Assembly: GCA_902636025.1 (NCBI GenBank)
Contig: CACPQG010000004.1
Location: 1-56,856 of the forward strand
Origin: an uncultured Pelagibacteraceae bacterium
Lineage (GTDB): Bacteria > Pseudomonadota > Alphaproteobacteria > Pelagibacterales > Pelagibacteraceae
Direction of reading: 5' to 3'
Length of the DNA: 56,856 nt
The position numbers and the translations under genes are program-made. The notes beneath the pieces were generated by a model. The model was not told the DNA's origin. It did not search any database and saw only the letters and a program-made list of their open reading frames with translations. Positions 39,070 to 47,739 of this stretch are shown here, in pieces; within the stretch, counting starts at the first letter, position 1; every line of letters begins with the position of its first letter.

Positions 39070-39842
39070 TAGATAAAACAGCCATAATTAATAAAGATGC
39101 AAAAGTTCATTCGAGTGTTAAAGTTGGAGCATATTCTATCATCGGTCCTAATGTAGAAATTGGAGAGAATACAGAAATTCAATCACATGTAAGCATTACT
39201 GGAAATACTAAAATCGGAAAAGGGAACAAGATTTATCCATTTGTTTCAATAAATGACCCACAAGACTTGAAATATAATGGTGAAGAAACAAGTTTAGTTA
39301 TCGGAGATAATAATAAAATAAGGGAATATGTAACTATAAATCCTGGAACAATTGGTGGTGGAGGTAAAACTATAATTGGAAATAATTGCTTGTTTATGAT
39401 TTCATCTCATATAGCCCATGATTGCCAGGTCGGTAATAATGTCATTATAGCAAATAATGTACCTTTAGGGGGTCATGCCGTTATTGAAGATAATGTAGTT
39501 ATAGGTGGAAATTCTGCTGTTCAACAGTTTACAAGAATTGGTAAAATGGCAATGATTGGAGGAATGACAGGAGTTCTACACGATGTTATTCCATATGGTT
39601 TATCAACAGGAAATAGAAATTCATTACAAGGATTAAATTTAATAGGGTTGAGAAGAGCAAAATTTGAAAACAAAGATATTTTAGGTTTAAGCGAGGCGTA
39701 TAAGGAGATTTTTGCTTCTAAAAATATTAATGAAAACATAAGTAAATTAAATGGCTCATTTAAGGAGAATTTATTAGTTAAAGAGGTAATAGAATTTATA
39801 ACTAAGGATAAAAAAAGATCTATTTGTACCCCATTTTCATAA
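39066..39842 (+). CDS. lpxA: UDP-N-acetylglucosamine O-acyltransferase
   Basis: LpxA (258 residues) transfers a 3-hydroxyacyl chain from ACP to UDP-GlcNAc, the first step of lipid A synthesis. The beta-helix of hexapeptide repeats occupies about 1-190, followed by a helical C-terminal region. SSHIAHDCQVGNN contains His118, matching the catalytic His125 of E. coli. The long loop after IREYVTINPGT is also conserved. It overlaps lpxD by 4 bp and ends one base before lpxI. Confidence 0.96.
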   Translation: MIDKTAIINKDAKVHSSVKVGAYSIIGPNVEIGENTEIQSHVSITGNTKIGKGNKIYPFVSINDPQDLKYNGEETSLVIGDNNKIREYVTINPGTIGGGGKTIIGNNCLFMISSHIAHDCQVGNNVIIANNVPLGGHAVIEDNVVIGGNSAVQQFTRIGKMAMIGGMTGVLHDVIPYGLSTGNRNSLQGLNLIGLRRAKFENKDILGLSEAYKEIFASKNINENISKLNGSFKENLLVKEVIEFITKDKKRSICTPFS

Positions 39843-39843
39843 A

Positions 39844-40638
39844 ATGATAGGATTAATTTTTGGTGATACTGATTTTCCAAATAAAATACTTAAAACAATT
39901 AAGAAAAAAAAAATAAAGTACTTAATAATAGATTTGTCAAAATCGAAGAAATTTAAAAAAGATAGTAAATCTTATTTAGTTTCTATAGGTCAATTTGGTA
40001 AAATAATTAATATTCTTAAGGAAAACAGCTGTAAAAAAGTTTTATTTGCAGGGAAAGTCAATAAGCCTAACTTTTCTAAATTAAAGTTAGATTTTAAAGG
40101 AATTTATTATATCCCAAGAATTATCAAAGCATCCAGGCTTGGTGATGCAGCTATATTGAAAGAAATTATAAAAATATTAGCTCAAAATAAAATAAAAACT
40201 GAAAATTCACTTAAATTTAATCCAGAGCTTACTCTTAAAAAGGGTAATTATTCAAATCTTAAACCGAATCATATGGATCAATTAAATATTAATAAGGCTA
40301 TTAAAACGCTAAAAAGTTTAAAACAGTATAGTTATAGCCAAGGCGTAGTAGTTAGAAATAAAAAAGTAATCTTAATAGAAGGAAAAGGTGGAACAAAAAA
40401 ATTACTTGAAAAAAGCAAAAGTAACAAATTTCGAAACCATGGTGTTTTAGTTAAGTTTCCGAAAATGAAGCAAGATCTTAGAGTTGACTTACCTACAATT
40501 GGTTTAAAAACGTTAAAACAAAGTAAGACAGCTGGATTAAAAGGAATTGTTGTAAAGAGTAAACAACATGTATTTTTAGACAAAAATAAATGTATTAGCT
40601 TTGCTAATAAAAATAAGATGTTTATCTCGGTGAAATGA
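39844..40638 (+). CDS. lpxI: UDP-2,3-diacylglucosamine pyrophosphatase LpxI
   Basis: This 264-residue protein matches the LpxI (DUF1009) family, which hydrolyses UDP-2,3-diacylglucosamine to lipid X in alphaproteobacteria instead of LpxH. Visible features are the N-terminal GLIFGDTDFP, the central RLGDAAILKEI segment with the conserved Asp, and the C-terminal domain with SQGVVVRNKKVILIEGKGGT and KFPKMKQDLRVDLPTIG. Its position between lpxA and lpxB is the classical one. It overlaps lpxB by 4 bp. Confidence 0.92.
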   Translation: MIGLIFGDTDFPNKILKTIKKKKIKYLIIDLSKSKKFKKDSKSYLVSIGQFGKIINILKENSCKKVLFAGKVNKPNFSKLKLDFKGIYYIPRIIKASRLGDAAILKEIIKILAQNKIKTENSLKFNPELTLKKGNYSNLKPNHMDQLNINKAIKTLKSLKQYSYSQGVVVRNKKVILIEGKGGTKKLLEKSKSNKFRNHGVLVKFPKMKQDLRVDLPTIGLKTLKQSKTAGLKGIVVKSKQHVFLDKNKCISFANKNKMFISVK

Positions 40639-41771
40639 AAAAAATCTTTATATTAACTGGTGAACCGTCAGGAGATAAATTAGCTTCAAAAGTAATTAAT
40701 AAACTTCAACAAAAACATTCAAACATAGAATATCTAAGTGTTGGAGGTACACATTTAAACAAACTTGGGATCAAATCAATATATGATCTTAAGGAGATAA
40801 CTTATATTGGTTTTACTAGTGTTATTTTAAATTTATTTAAAATCAGTAGCAAAATAAATGAAACTGTAAACAAAATAATTGAATTTAATCCTGATATTCT
40901 ATTTAGTGTAGATAGCCCAGATTTTACCTTGAGAGTTGCTGAAAAAGTAAAAAGTATAAATCCTAATATTAAAACAATACATTATGTTGCACCACAAGTA
41001 TGGGTATGGAGAGAGGGAAGGGTTAAGAATTTTAAAAAGTTTTTAGACCATGTTTTATTATTGTTTAATTTTGAAAAAAAGTACTTTGATAAAGAAAATA
41101 TCAATAATACTTTCGTTGGCCATCCATTACTTGAAAATAAAAATAATATTAAGACAAATTTATCAAATATAATTGATGACAATAAAAAAATTATATCTTT
41201 ATTTGCTGGAAGCCGAACATCTGAAACTAGTATTCTTTTGCCAATTTTAATAGATTTTATTAAATTAATGAATGAAAAATTTAACGAATTTAATTTTATT
41301 TTTCATGCAACTGATCAAAATAAAGATTCAATAAAATATGAGATTCAAAAAACAAACTTCAATAATGTTGATGTCATATCTGACGAGAATATAAAATCAA
41401 AAATACTATCAAACTCCATTTTTGCTGTGGCTAAATCTGGAACTGTTTCTCTTGAAATCTGTAATGCAAAAGTACCATCTATTATAATTTATAAAATGAA
41501 TTTTATTAATTTTTTAATTGTAAAATTTTTAGTAAAAACAAAATTTGCTAATATAATTAATATAATTAACCAAAAAGAGATAATTCCAGAATTAATTCAA
41601 AAAGAATGCAATTCAAAAGAAATTTTTAGATCTGTGGCATATTTTTTAAAAAATCCGGAGCTGATGGAAAAACAAATTCTTGATGTAAATCATACGTTAA
41701 ATGAAATTAAATCTAAAACATCTTCATCTTCAGAAGCCTCAGCAGTAGTCTCAAGCTATCTTAGCATTTAA
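40635..41771 (+). CDS. lpxB: Lipid-A-disaccharide synthase
   Basis: LpxB (378 residues) condenses lipid X with UDP-diacylglucosamine to form the lipid A disaccharide. The glycosyltransferase GT19 features are clear: TGEPSGDKLASKV at the N-terminus, VDSPDFTLRVAEKVK, HYVAPQVWVWREGRVK, and LFAGSRTSE. Length is normal. It closes the plus-strand block, and its last 21 bp overlap the end of the convergent gltX gene, leaving no space for a terminator between them. Confidence 0.95.
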   Translation: MKKIFILTGEPSGDKLASKVINKLQQKHSNIEYLSVGGTHLNKLGIKSIYDLKEITYIGFTSVILNLFKISSKINETVNKIIEFNPDILFSVDSPDFTLRVAEKVKSINPNIKTIHYVAPQVWVWREGRVKNFKKFLDHVLLLFNFEKKYFDKENINNTFVGHPLLENKNNIKTNLSNIIDDNKKIISLFAGSRTSETSILLPILIDFIKLMNEKFNEFNFIFHATDQNKDSIKYEIQKTNFNNVDVISDENIKSKILSNSIFAVAKSGTVSLEICNAKVPSIIIYKMNFINFLIVKFLVKTKFANIINIINQKEIIPELIQKECNSKEIFRSVAYFLKNPELMEKQILDVNHTLNEIKSKTSSSSEASAVVSSYLSI

Positions 41772-43148
41772 TCTTTTTTGAACTTCTTCTTTTCCTAAGG
41801 ATAAAATAATATCATATATACCAGGTCCGAACTTCGATCCAGTTAGAGCAATCCTTAACGGTTGTCCTACTCCCTTAAAATTAGTGTCATGAGATTTTAT
41901 AAGCTCATTTACTATTGGTTCTAAAATTTCTCTAGAAGGAAGATCTATTTTTTCAAATTGGGAATTAAAATCAGAAATTACTTTTCTTGCTTTATCGTCA
42001 ATTAATTTGACATCATCCTTATTAAAATTAACCTCATCTCTAATAATATATTGACCATTATTAAATATATCTTCCAAAGTTTTTGCTTTATTCTTTAAGA
42101 AAGTAAGTGATTTTCTGATCCTTTCTTTTTTATCAGGCTTAATTTCACTTTTATATAATTTGCAATATTCAGTTAATTGAATAAACAAATCATTCTCATC
42201 AATATTCTTAATATAGTACTCATTCATCGACAAAATTCTACTCATATCAAGTTTAGAAGGAGATTTTCCGATACCGTCTAAATTAAAAAATTTTACACTT
42301 TCGTCTAGTGTAAATATTTCTTTATCTTTGTAAGACCAACCTAATCTTAAAAGATAATTTCTAAGAGCATCAGGCATAATTCCAATTTTGGAGTAATCAT
42401 CTAATGTAGAAGCCTGATCTCGTTTTGATAGTTTTTTTCCTTCTATTGTATGTATCAATGGTATGTGAGCAAATGAGGGCAACTCCCATTTCAAAGCTTG
42501 ATAAATTTGTATTTGTTTGAAAGTGTTAATTTTATGGTCATCACCTCTAATAATATGTGTCATATTCATTTGGTGGTCATCTACAGATGCTGATAAATTA
42601 TATGTTGGAGTTCCATCATTTCTTAAAATAATAAAATCTTCAATTGTATTATTTTCAATTTTAACATCACCTTGAACCAAATCTTTCAATACTGATGTCC
42701 CATCAATCTTACTTTTAAATCTTATAACAGGCTTGATGTTTTCTGGAGCATCAGATTCTTTTTTATCTCTCCATTTTCTATCATAAATATAGGGAATTTT
42801 TTTTTGTCTTGCTCTTTTTTTTTGTTCTTCAATTTCTTCGTTTGAACAATAACATTTATATGCATGACCATTTTTAAGAAGCTCATTTGCAATTTTAATG
42901 TGATATTCGACTTTTTCTGATTGAATATATTCTTCTCCATCATAATTTATTCCAATCCATTTAAGCGATTGTATTATTTGATCTTTATATTCTTCTTTAG
43001 ATCTTTCTTTGTCTGTATCTTCTACTCTTAAATAGAATTTTCCATTTTGATTCTTGGAATATAACCAATTGAATAATGCTGTTCTAACTCCTCCAATATG
43101 TAATGGACCAGTAGGAGAGGGAGCAAATCTTGTTGCTACTTTTGACAT
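41751..43148 (-). CDS. gltX: Glutamyl-tRNA synthetase
   Basis: GltX (465 residues) charges tRNA-Glu, and in alphaproteobacteria such enzymes often also misacylate tRNA-Gln for transamidation. The class I HIGH motif is PLHIGG (His17), in FAPSPTGPLHIGGVRTALFN. The KMSKS equivalent is KLSKR at 239-243. The C-terminal anticodon-binding domain is present. It converges on lpxB with a 21-bp overlap of coding ends, and starts 22 bp downstream of lexA. citrate synthase and comEC, often neighbours here in alphaproteobacteria, are absent. Confidence 0.96.
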   Translation of the reverse strand: MSKVATRFAPSPTGPLHIGGVRTALFNWLYSKNQNGKFYLRVEDTDKERSKEEYKDQIIQSLKWIGINYDGEEYIQSEKVEYHIKIANELLKNGHAYKCYCSNEEIEEQKKRARQKKIPYIYDRKWRDKKESDAPENIKPVIRFKSKIDGTSVLKDLVQGDVKIENNTIEDFIILRNDGTPTYNLSASVDDHQMNMTHIIRGDDHKINTFKQIQIYQALKWELPSFAHIPLIHTIEGKKLSKRDQASTLDDYSKIGIMPDALRNYLLRLGWSYKDKEIFTLDESVKFFNLDGIGKSPSKLDMSRILSMNEYYIKNIDENDLFIQLTEYCKLYKSEIKPDKKERIRKSLTFLKNKAKTLEDIFNNGQYIIRDEVNFNKDDVKLIDDKARKVISDFNSQFEKIDLPSREILEPIVNELIKSHDTNFKGVGQPLRIALTGSKFGPGIYDIILSLGKEEVQKRLNAKIA

Positions 43149-43170
43149 TTAAGATTTTTAGACTATTTAT

Positions 43171-43848
43171 TTAGAAACTTCTATATAAAGATACAAGCAC
43201 ACCCTGAACTTTTACTCTATCTGGGCCAAATATTTTAGTCTCGTAATTTCTATTCGCGCTCTCTAAAGCTATAGTTTTACCTTTTCTTCTTATTCTTTTA
43301 AGCATTGCTTCATGGTCATCAATTAGGGCAACTACGATTTTTCCGTTATCTGCAGTATTTGTTTTTTTTATAACAACTGTGTCGCCATCATTAATTCCTG
43401 CCTCAATCATAGAATCACCTTGAACTTTCAATCCAAAATATTCACCCTTTTTCTCTATATTTTCTGGCAAGGGAATTCTTGACACTTCATTTTGTATTGC
43501 TTCAACTGGTGTTCCAGCAGCAATTTTACCCAAGACAGGGATTTCTGTGTCATTTGTTTTATTCGCTGTTTCATCTAATCCACCTTTGATTACACTTGGT
43601 GAAAAACTATTATAAATATCGTTTGCTGATGCAGTTTCAGGCAATTTAACAACCTCTAATGCTCTTGCTTTGTGGGCAAGTCTTTTTATAAAACCTCTCT
43701 CCTCTAAAGCACTGATTAATCTATGTATTCCTGATTTAGACTTTAAGTTTAGAGATTCCTTCATTTCCTCATAAGACGGTGAAATTCCAGATGATCTCAA
43801 CTTTTTGTTGATAAAAAGTAATAAATTTTTTTGTTTTTTAGTAAGCAT
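43171..43848 (-). CDS. lexA: LexA repressor, SOS regulator
   Basis: LexA (225 residues) represses DNA-damage genes and cleaves itself when RecA filaments form. The N-terminal winged helix-turn-helix (about 1-65) includes GISPSYEEMKESLNLKSKSG. The cleavage site is Ala111-Gly112 in KIAAGTP. The catalytic dyad is Ser146 (QGDSM) and Lys184 (AMLKR). The alphaproteobacterial linker between the domains is long. A GTTC-N7-GTTC box 25 bp upstream of the start indicates autoregulation. trpC is the upstream neighbour, with an 88-bp spacer. Confidence 0.96.
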   Translation of the reverse strand: MLTKKQKNLLLFINKKLRSSGISPSYEEMKESLNLKSKSGIHRLISALEERGFIKRLAHKARALEVVKLPETASANDIYNSFSPSVIKGGLDETANKTNDTEIPVLGKIAAGTPVEAIQNEVSRIPLPENIEKKGEYFGLKVQGDSMIEAGINDGDTVVIKKTNTADNGKIVVALIDDHEAMLKRIRRKGKTIALESANRNYETKIFGPDRVKVQGVLVSLYRSF

Positions 43849-43872
43849 AAGAACAAATATCGTACAAATGAT

Positions 43873-43887
43873 GTTCTATAAAAGTTC
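43873..43887. promoter_or_regulatory. LexA operator (alphaproteobacterial SOS box)
   Basis: GTTC at 43873-43876 and GTTC at 43884-43887 are separated by exactly seven bases, matching the known alphaproteobacterial LexA box GTTCN7GTTC. The box lies in the 88-bp gap upstream of lexA and overlaps a plausible -10 (TATAGA read on the minus strand). A further GAAC at 43851-43854 lies nearer the start codon. Negative autoregulation is the expected consequence. Confidence 0.75.
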
Positions 43888-43936
43888 TTATAATTAAACA
43901 ATAGAAAAAAAACCACGAAAACAAAGAGTTATTTGA

Positions 43937-44728
43937 CTAAAGAACTGAAAAAATTGAATTATTTTTCAAATTTTTAAGAAGTGATTCACCAATTAAAAAA
44001 GTTGTAATTGAAGTTTTGCTTTTTAAATCTAATAGCTCTTCTTTACTCTTAATACCACTTTCAGAAATAAGTGGTCCTTTATGATTTACCAAAACATCAT
44101 GAATATCGTAAGTTGTATTAATGTTTGTTTCAAGTGTTTTAAGATTTCTGTTGTTAATACCTATCAGTGCATCTTCAAATTTTAATGCTTTTTTAGCCTC
44201 GTCTACCGTATGAACCTCGACGATGATTGACATTTTGTGTTTAAGCGCCTCATTATATAATTCATCAGCCAGATTTTCTTTCACACCAGCCAAAATAATT
44301 AAAATAGCATCTGCACCATGACTTTTAGCAAGAGGGACTTGAAATTTATCAACAAAAAAATCCTTACAAAGAATTGGCAGTTTAATTTTTTGTTTAATCT
44401 GGCGTATATGATCTAATTTGCCTAAAAAAAATTCTTCTTCAGTTAATACAGATAAACATGTTGCATTATTTTTATTATATATATTTGCTATTTCTAAAGG
44501 ATTGTAATTCTCAATTATAATACCGGCAGAAGGGCTTGCTTTCTTAATTTCAGCAATTATTGAAATTTTATTATTTTTTATATTTTGATTAATTTTATTT
44601 TTAAAGTCTACAAAATATGTATGTTTTTCAATCAGATCTTTTAAATTATTTTCATCTAGAGTTTTTTTTAATTTCTCTATATTAATAGTTTTCCTTTTAA
44701 TTATTTTTTCAAGAATATTTTCAGCCAT
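43937..44728 (-). CDS. trpC: Indole-3-glycerol phosphate synthase
   Basis: TrpC (263 residues) closes the indole ring in tryptophan synthesis. The TIM-barrel motifs are clear: IIAEIKKASPSAG near residues 58-70, LCKDFFVDKFQ, EVHTVDEAKKAL, IGINNRNLKT and ISESGIKS. It is the stand-alone enzyme, with no fused TrpF. The start overlaps the trpD end by 8 bp, placing it last in the ppiD-trpE-trpG-trpD-trpC transcript. The usual alphaproteobacterial followers moaC and moeA are missing. Confidence 0.97.
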   Translation of the reverse strand: MAENILEKIIKRKTINIEKLKKTLDENNLKDLIEKHTYFVDFKNKINQNIKNNKISIIAEIKKASPSAGIIIENYNPLEIANIYNKNNATCLSVLTEEEFFLGKLDHIRQIKQKIKLPILCKDFFVDKFQVPLAKSHGADAILIILAGVKENLADELYNEALKHKMSIIVEVHTVDEAKKALKFEDALIGINNRNLKTLETNINTTYDIHDVLVNHKGPLISESGIKSKEELLDLKSKTSITTFLIGESLLKNLKNNSIFSVL

Positions 44729-45713
44729 TTTGTATTTTAATTAAATGATCATGTACAGAACCTGATTTAATAAAATCTCTAGCATCATTGTATGCTTTTC
44801 CATAATCTTCATATTTTTCTGAAACTATTAATCCAGCAGCTGCATTTAAACATACAGCTTTTGAGAAATCGTTATCTTTACCTTTAAATATTTCTATAAT
44901 TTTTTCAGAATTAAATTTTGAATCCTGACCAATAAGATTTTTGAAATTATCAGCGTTCACATTTAAATCATTAGGATCTATTACGATTTCTGAAATTTCA
45001 CCATCTTTAAGTTGTACTATATTTGTTTTTGTATATGGCGAGATTTCGTCTAGACCATCTTCACTATTCACAATCCAAGCAAACTTTATTTTTAAATTTT
45101 GTAAAGCATTTGCAAAAATATTTAATAATTTTTTATCAAAAACACCCACAACCTGTCTATCTACTAATGCAGGACTACTTAATGGGCCAATCATATTAAA
45201 TATCGTTCTTTTTCCAATTTTTTTTCTTGTAGGACCCACAAATCTCATCGCACTATGATAATTGGGCGCAAACATAAAACCAAAATTATTTTTATTTATT
45301 TGCTGCTCAACATTATTTGGTTCAAGATTTATATTTATATTTAAAGCCTCTAATACATCACCCGATCCACATTTGGATGAAACTGCCTTATTTCCGTGCT
45401 TAGCAACCATTACATTCAGGCTTGCCAAAAGAATTGCAGAAGCTGTTGAAATATTGAGAGTATTCATCCCATCACCACCTGTACCGCATGTATCTATACA
45501 ATTTGTTACGTTTACCCTTTTTGATTTATTTCTCAATACGTAAACGCCACCAGCAATTTCATCTGATGTTTCACCCTTGGATGATAATCCAGTCAAAAAA
45601 TCAAAAATTTCATCTTCAAGAGCTTTACCCTCCATTAATATTTTAAAAGCAGACTTACTTTCCTCAAAAGTAAGACTCTGTTTATTTTGAATTTTTTCAA
45701 TATAATTTTTCAT
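44721..45713 (-). CDS. trpD: Anthranilate phosphoribosyltransferase
   Basis: TrpD (330 residues) joins anthranilate to PRPP. The phosphoribosyl site appears as CGTGGDGMNTLNISTA at about residues 75-90, then KHGNKAVSSKCGSGDVLEAL, and the metal-binding region around NSEDGLDEISP. Length is typical. It starts at the base shared with the trpG end and overlaps trpC by 8 bp, consistent with translational coupling through the tryptophan genes. Confidence 0.97.
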   Translation of the reverse strand: MKNYIEKIQNKQSLTFEESKSAFKILMEGKALEDEIFDFLTGLSSKGETSDEIAGGVYVLRNKSKRVNVTNCIDTCGTGGDGMNTLNISTASAILLASLNVMVAKHGNKAVSSKCGSGDVLEALNININLEPNNVEQQINKNNFGFMFAPNYHSAMRFVGPTRKKIGKRTIFNMIGPLSSPALVDRQVVGVFDKKLLNIFANALQNLKIKFAWIVNSEDGLDEISPYTKTNIVQLKDGEISEIVIDPNDLNVNADNFKNLIGQDSKFNSEKIIEIFKGKDNDFSKAVCLNAAAGLIVSEKYEDYGKAYNDARDFIKSGSVHDHLIKIQNG

Positions 45714-46285
45714 TATTTTTTAAATTTAACAAAATTTTTTAAAATTTTAATTCCTAATTTAGTTTTAATACTTTCTGGATGAAATTGTACACCATGCACA
45801 TTGTATTTTTTGTGTTTAATACCCATTATAAGACCATCTTTAGTTTCAGCAGTTATTAAAAGATCTTTTGATAAGGTTTTTTTATCAATTATTAAACTAT
45901 GATATCTAGTAGCTTCAAATTTTCTAGGTAGATTTTTTAAAACACCTGTTTTATTTGATAATATTTCACTAGTTTTTCCATGCATAAGTTTTTTTGCTTG
46001 TATTATCCTTGATCCAAATACTTGACCAATTATCTGATGACCCAAACATACTCCAAAAATTGGAATTTTCTTATAAAGAGATCTTACTATATTGATACAA
46101 TTTCCAGCTTGATTTGGATTACCAGGACCAGGAGAAATAACTATACCGTTATATTTTTTTTTCAATATTTGATTTGCATTAATCTTATCATTTCTAATTA
46201 CATCAACATTAATTTTTAAAGAGGACAAATAGTGAAATAAATTGAAGGTAAAACTATCATAATTATCAATTAATATTATTTTCAT
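45713..46285 (-). CDS. trpG: Anthranilate synthase component II (glutamine amidotransferase)
   Basis: TrpG (190 residues) supplies ammonia from glutamine to TrpE. The class I amidotransferase triad is visible: Cys80 in GVCLGHQ, and His169 and Glu171 in VQFHPES. IDNYDSFTFNL and SPGPGNP are family hallmarks. The same protein could serve as PabA for folate synthesis, since no second copy is seen in this window. It shares one base with each neighbour, trpE upstream and trpD downstream. Confidence 0.96.
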   Translation of the reverse strand: MKIILIDNYDSFTFNLFHYLSSLKINVDVIRNDKINANQILKKKYNGIVISPGPGNPNQAGNCINIVRSLYKKIPIFGVCLGHQIIGQVFGSRIIQAKKLMHGKTSEILSNKTGVLKNLPRKFEATRYHSLIIDKKTLSKDLLITAETKDGLIMGIKHKKYNVHGVQFHPESIKTKLGIKILKNFVKFKK

Positions 46286-47739
46286 TATTTTAATGCACTA
46301 ATTAATGCTTTTGCTTTATTTACCGTTTCCTCATATTCATTATTCGGTTTACTATCAGCAACAATTCCTGCACCTGCTTGAACATAAAATTTGTTTTTTT
46401 TGGTGACCGCTGTTCTTAAAGCTATACAAGTATCAAAATCACCATTTGAAGAAAAATACCCAATACCGCCAGCATAAACTTTTCTTTTTGATTTTTCTAA
46501 TTCATCAATAATTTCCATTGCTCTAATTTTTGGAGCCCCAGAAACTGTTCCGGCTGGAAATCCGGCCAAGAGTGAATTTAATTTTGAGAGATTTTTATCA
46601 TGAATTCCTTCAACATTTGAAACAATATGCATAACATGTGAATATTTCTCAATTAAAAATTTTTCAGTTACTTTCACAGTATTGATTTTAGATACTTTAC
46701 CAACATCATTTCTTCCTAAATCTAACAACATTAAATGCTCAGCGAGTTCTTTTTTATCCTTTAGAAGATCTTTTTTATAAAAATTATCTTGTTTTTTTGT
46801 TTTTCCTCTAGGGCGAGTCCCAGCAATTGGTCTTATAGTAATTACGTTTTTACGTAATCTAACTAAAATTTCGGGACTAGCACCTATAATCTGAAAGTCA
46901 TTAAAGTTAAAAAAAAACATAAAAGGTGAAGGATTTGAAATCCTAAGTTTTTTGTAAATATCTATAGGTTTTTTTGTAAGTTTTGCCTCAAATCTCTGAC
47001 TTAGTACAACTTGAAAAATATCTCCAATCTTAATAAATTTTTTAGCCTTTTTTACCATATTTAAATACTGAGATTTAGTGGTATTTGAATTTACTTTTAT
47101 TTTTTTCTCATTTTTGGAACTATAAGGGATATTTAAACTTAATTTAGATTGGTGAATCATCAAGTTAATTTGGTTTTTAATATCATCGTATTTTTTTTTA
47201 TAATTCTGGATACTTTGGTCTTTGAACACATTAACTATGTAAAAAATTTTCTTTTTTAGATTATCGTGAATTATTAAAACAGTTGGTCTTAGAAGTCTTA
47301 CATCGGGCATTTTTAAATCGTCTTTACAGTTATTTGGGATTTTTTCTACGTATCTGATAGTATCGTACGAAAAATACCCAGATATTAATGAGCAAATTGG
47401 AGGAAGGTTTGTCGGGGTTTTAAATTTAAAATTTTCTAAAATATTTTCAATAATATTCTGTGGTATACCTTTAATAGGAATTTTTTTTTTATTCTGAATT
47501 CTAAAAGATTTATTATTATTAAATTCCCAAATTTTATCAGGTTTTTTTCCAAAAATTGTATATCTTCCTTTTGCGCCTTTTTCAACTGACTCGAATATAA
47601 AACTATTCTTTTCATTTAAAAAATTATCGATAAGATTTAATATTTGATTATTATGATTTAATTTTTTTTCTAAATATAAAACTTGGTTTATTTTATTTTG
47701 ATGTAGAAACTTAAATTGTTTATAGCTTCTGTTTAACAT
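46285..47739 (-). CDS. trpE: Anthranilate synthase component I
   Basis: TrpE (484 residues) converts chorismate to anthranilate. The C-terminal chorismate-binding domain shows PIAGTRPRGKT, LLDLGRNDVGKVS, SHVMHIVSNVEG, and FPAGTVSGAPKIRAMEII. The N-terminal half is Lys/Asn-rich and divergent. PabB belongs to the same superfamily, but gene order with trpG-trpD-trpC supports TrpE. The start overlaps the ppiD stop by one base. No leader peptide with Trp codons or attenuator can fit at that junction. Confidence 0.95.
   Translation of the reverse strand: MLNRSYKQFKFLHQNKINQVLYLEKKLNHNNQILNLIDNFLNEKNSFIFESVEKGAKGRYTIFGKKPDKIWEFNNNKSFRIQNKKKIPIKGIPQNIIENILENFKFKTPTNLPPICSLISGYFSYDTIRYVEKIPNNCKDDLKMPDVRLLRPTVLIIHDNLKKKIFYIVNVFKDQSIQNYKKKYDDIKNQINLMIHQSKLSLNIPYSSKNEKKIKVNSNTTKSQYLNMVKKAKKFIKIGDIFQVVLSQRFEAKLTKKPIDIYKKLRISNPSPFMFFFNFNDFQIIGASPEILVRLRKNVITIRPIAGTRPRGKTKKQDNFYKKDLLKDKKELAEHLMLLDLGRNDVGKVSKINTVKVTEKFLIEKYSHVMHIVSNVEGIHDKNLSKLNSLLAGFPAGTVSGAPKIRAMEIIDELEKSKRKVYAGGIGYFSSNGDFDTCIALRTAVTKKNKFYVQAGAGIVADSKPNNEYEETVNKAKALISALK

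Noticed and set aside
39521-39880. 119-codon open frame antisense to lpxA/lpxI
   Set aside because: No family resemblance, and it spans the junction of two real genes on the other strand.
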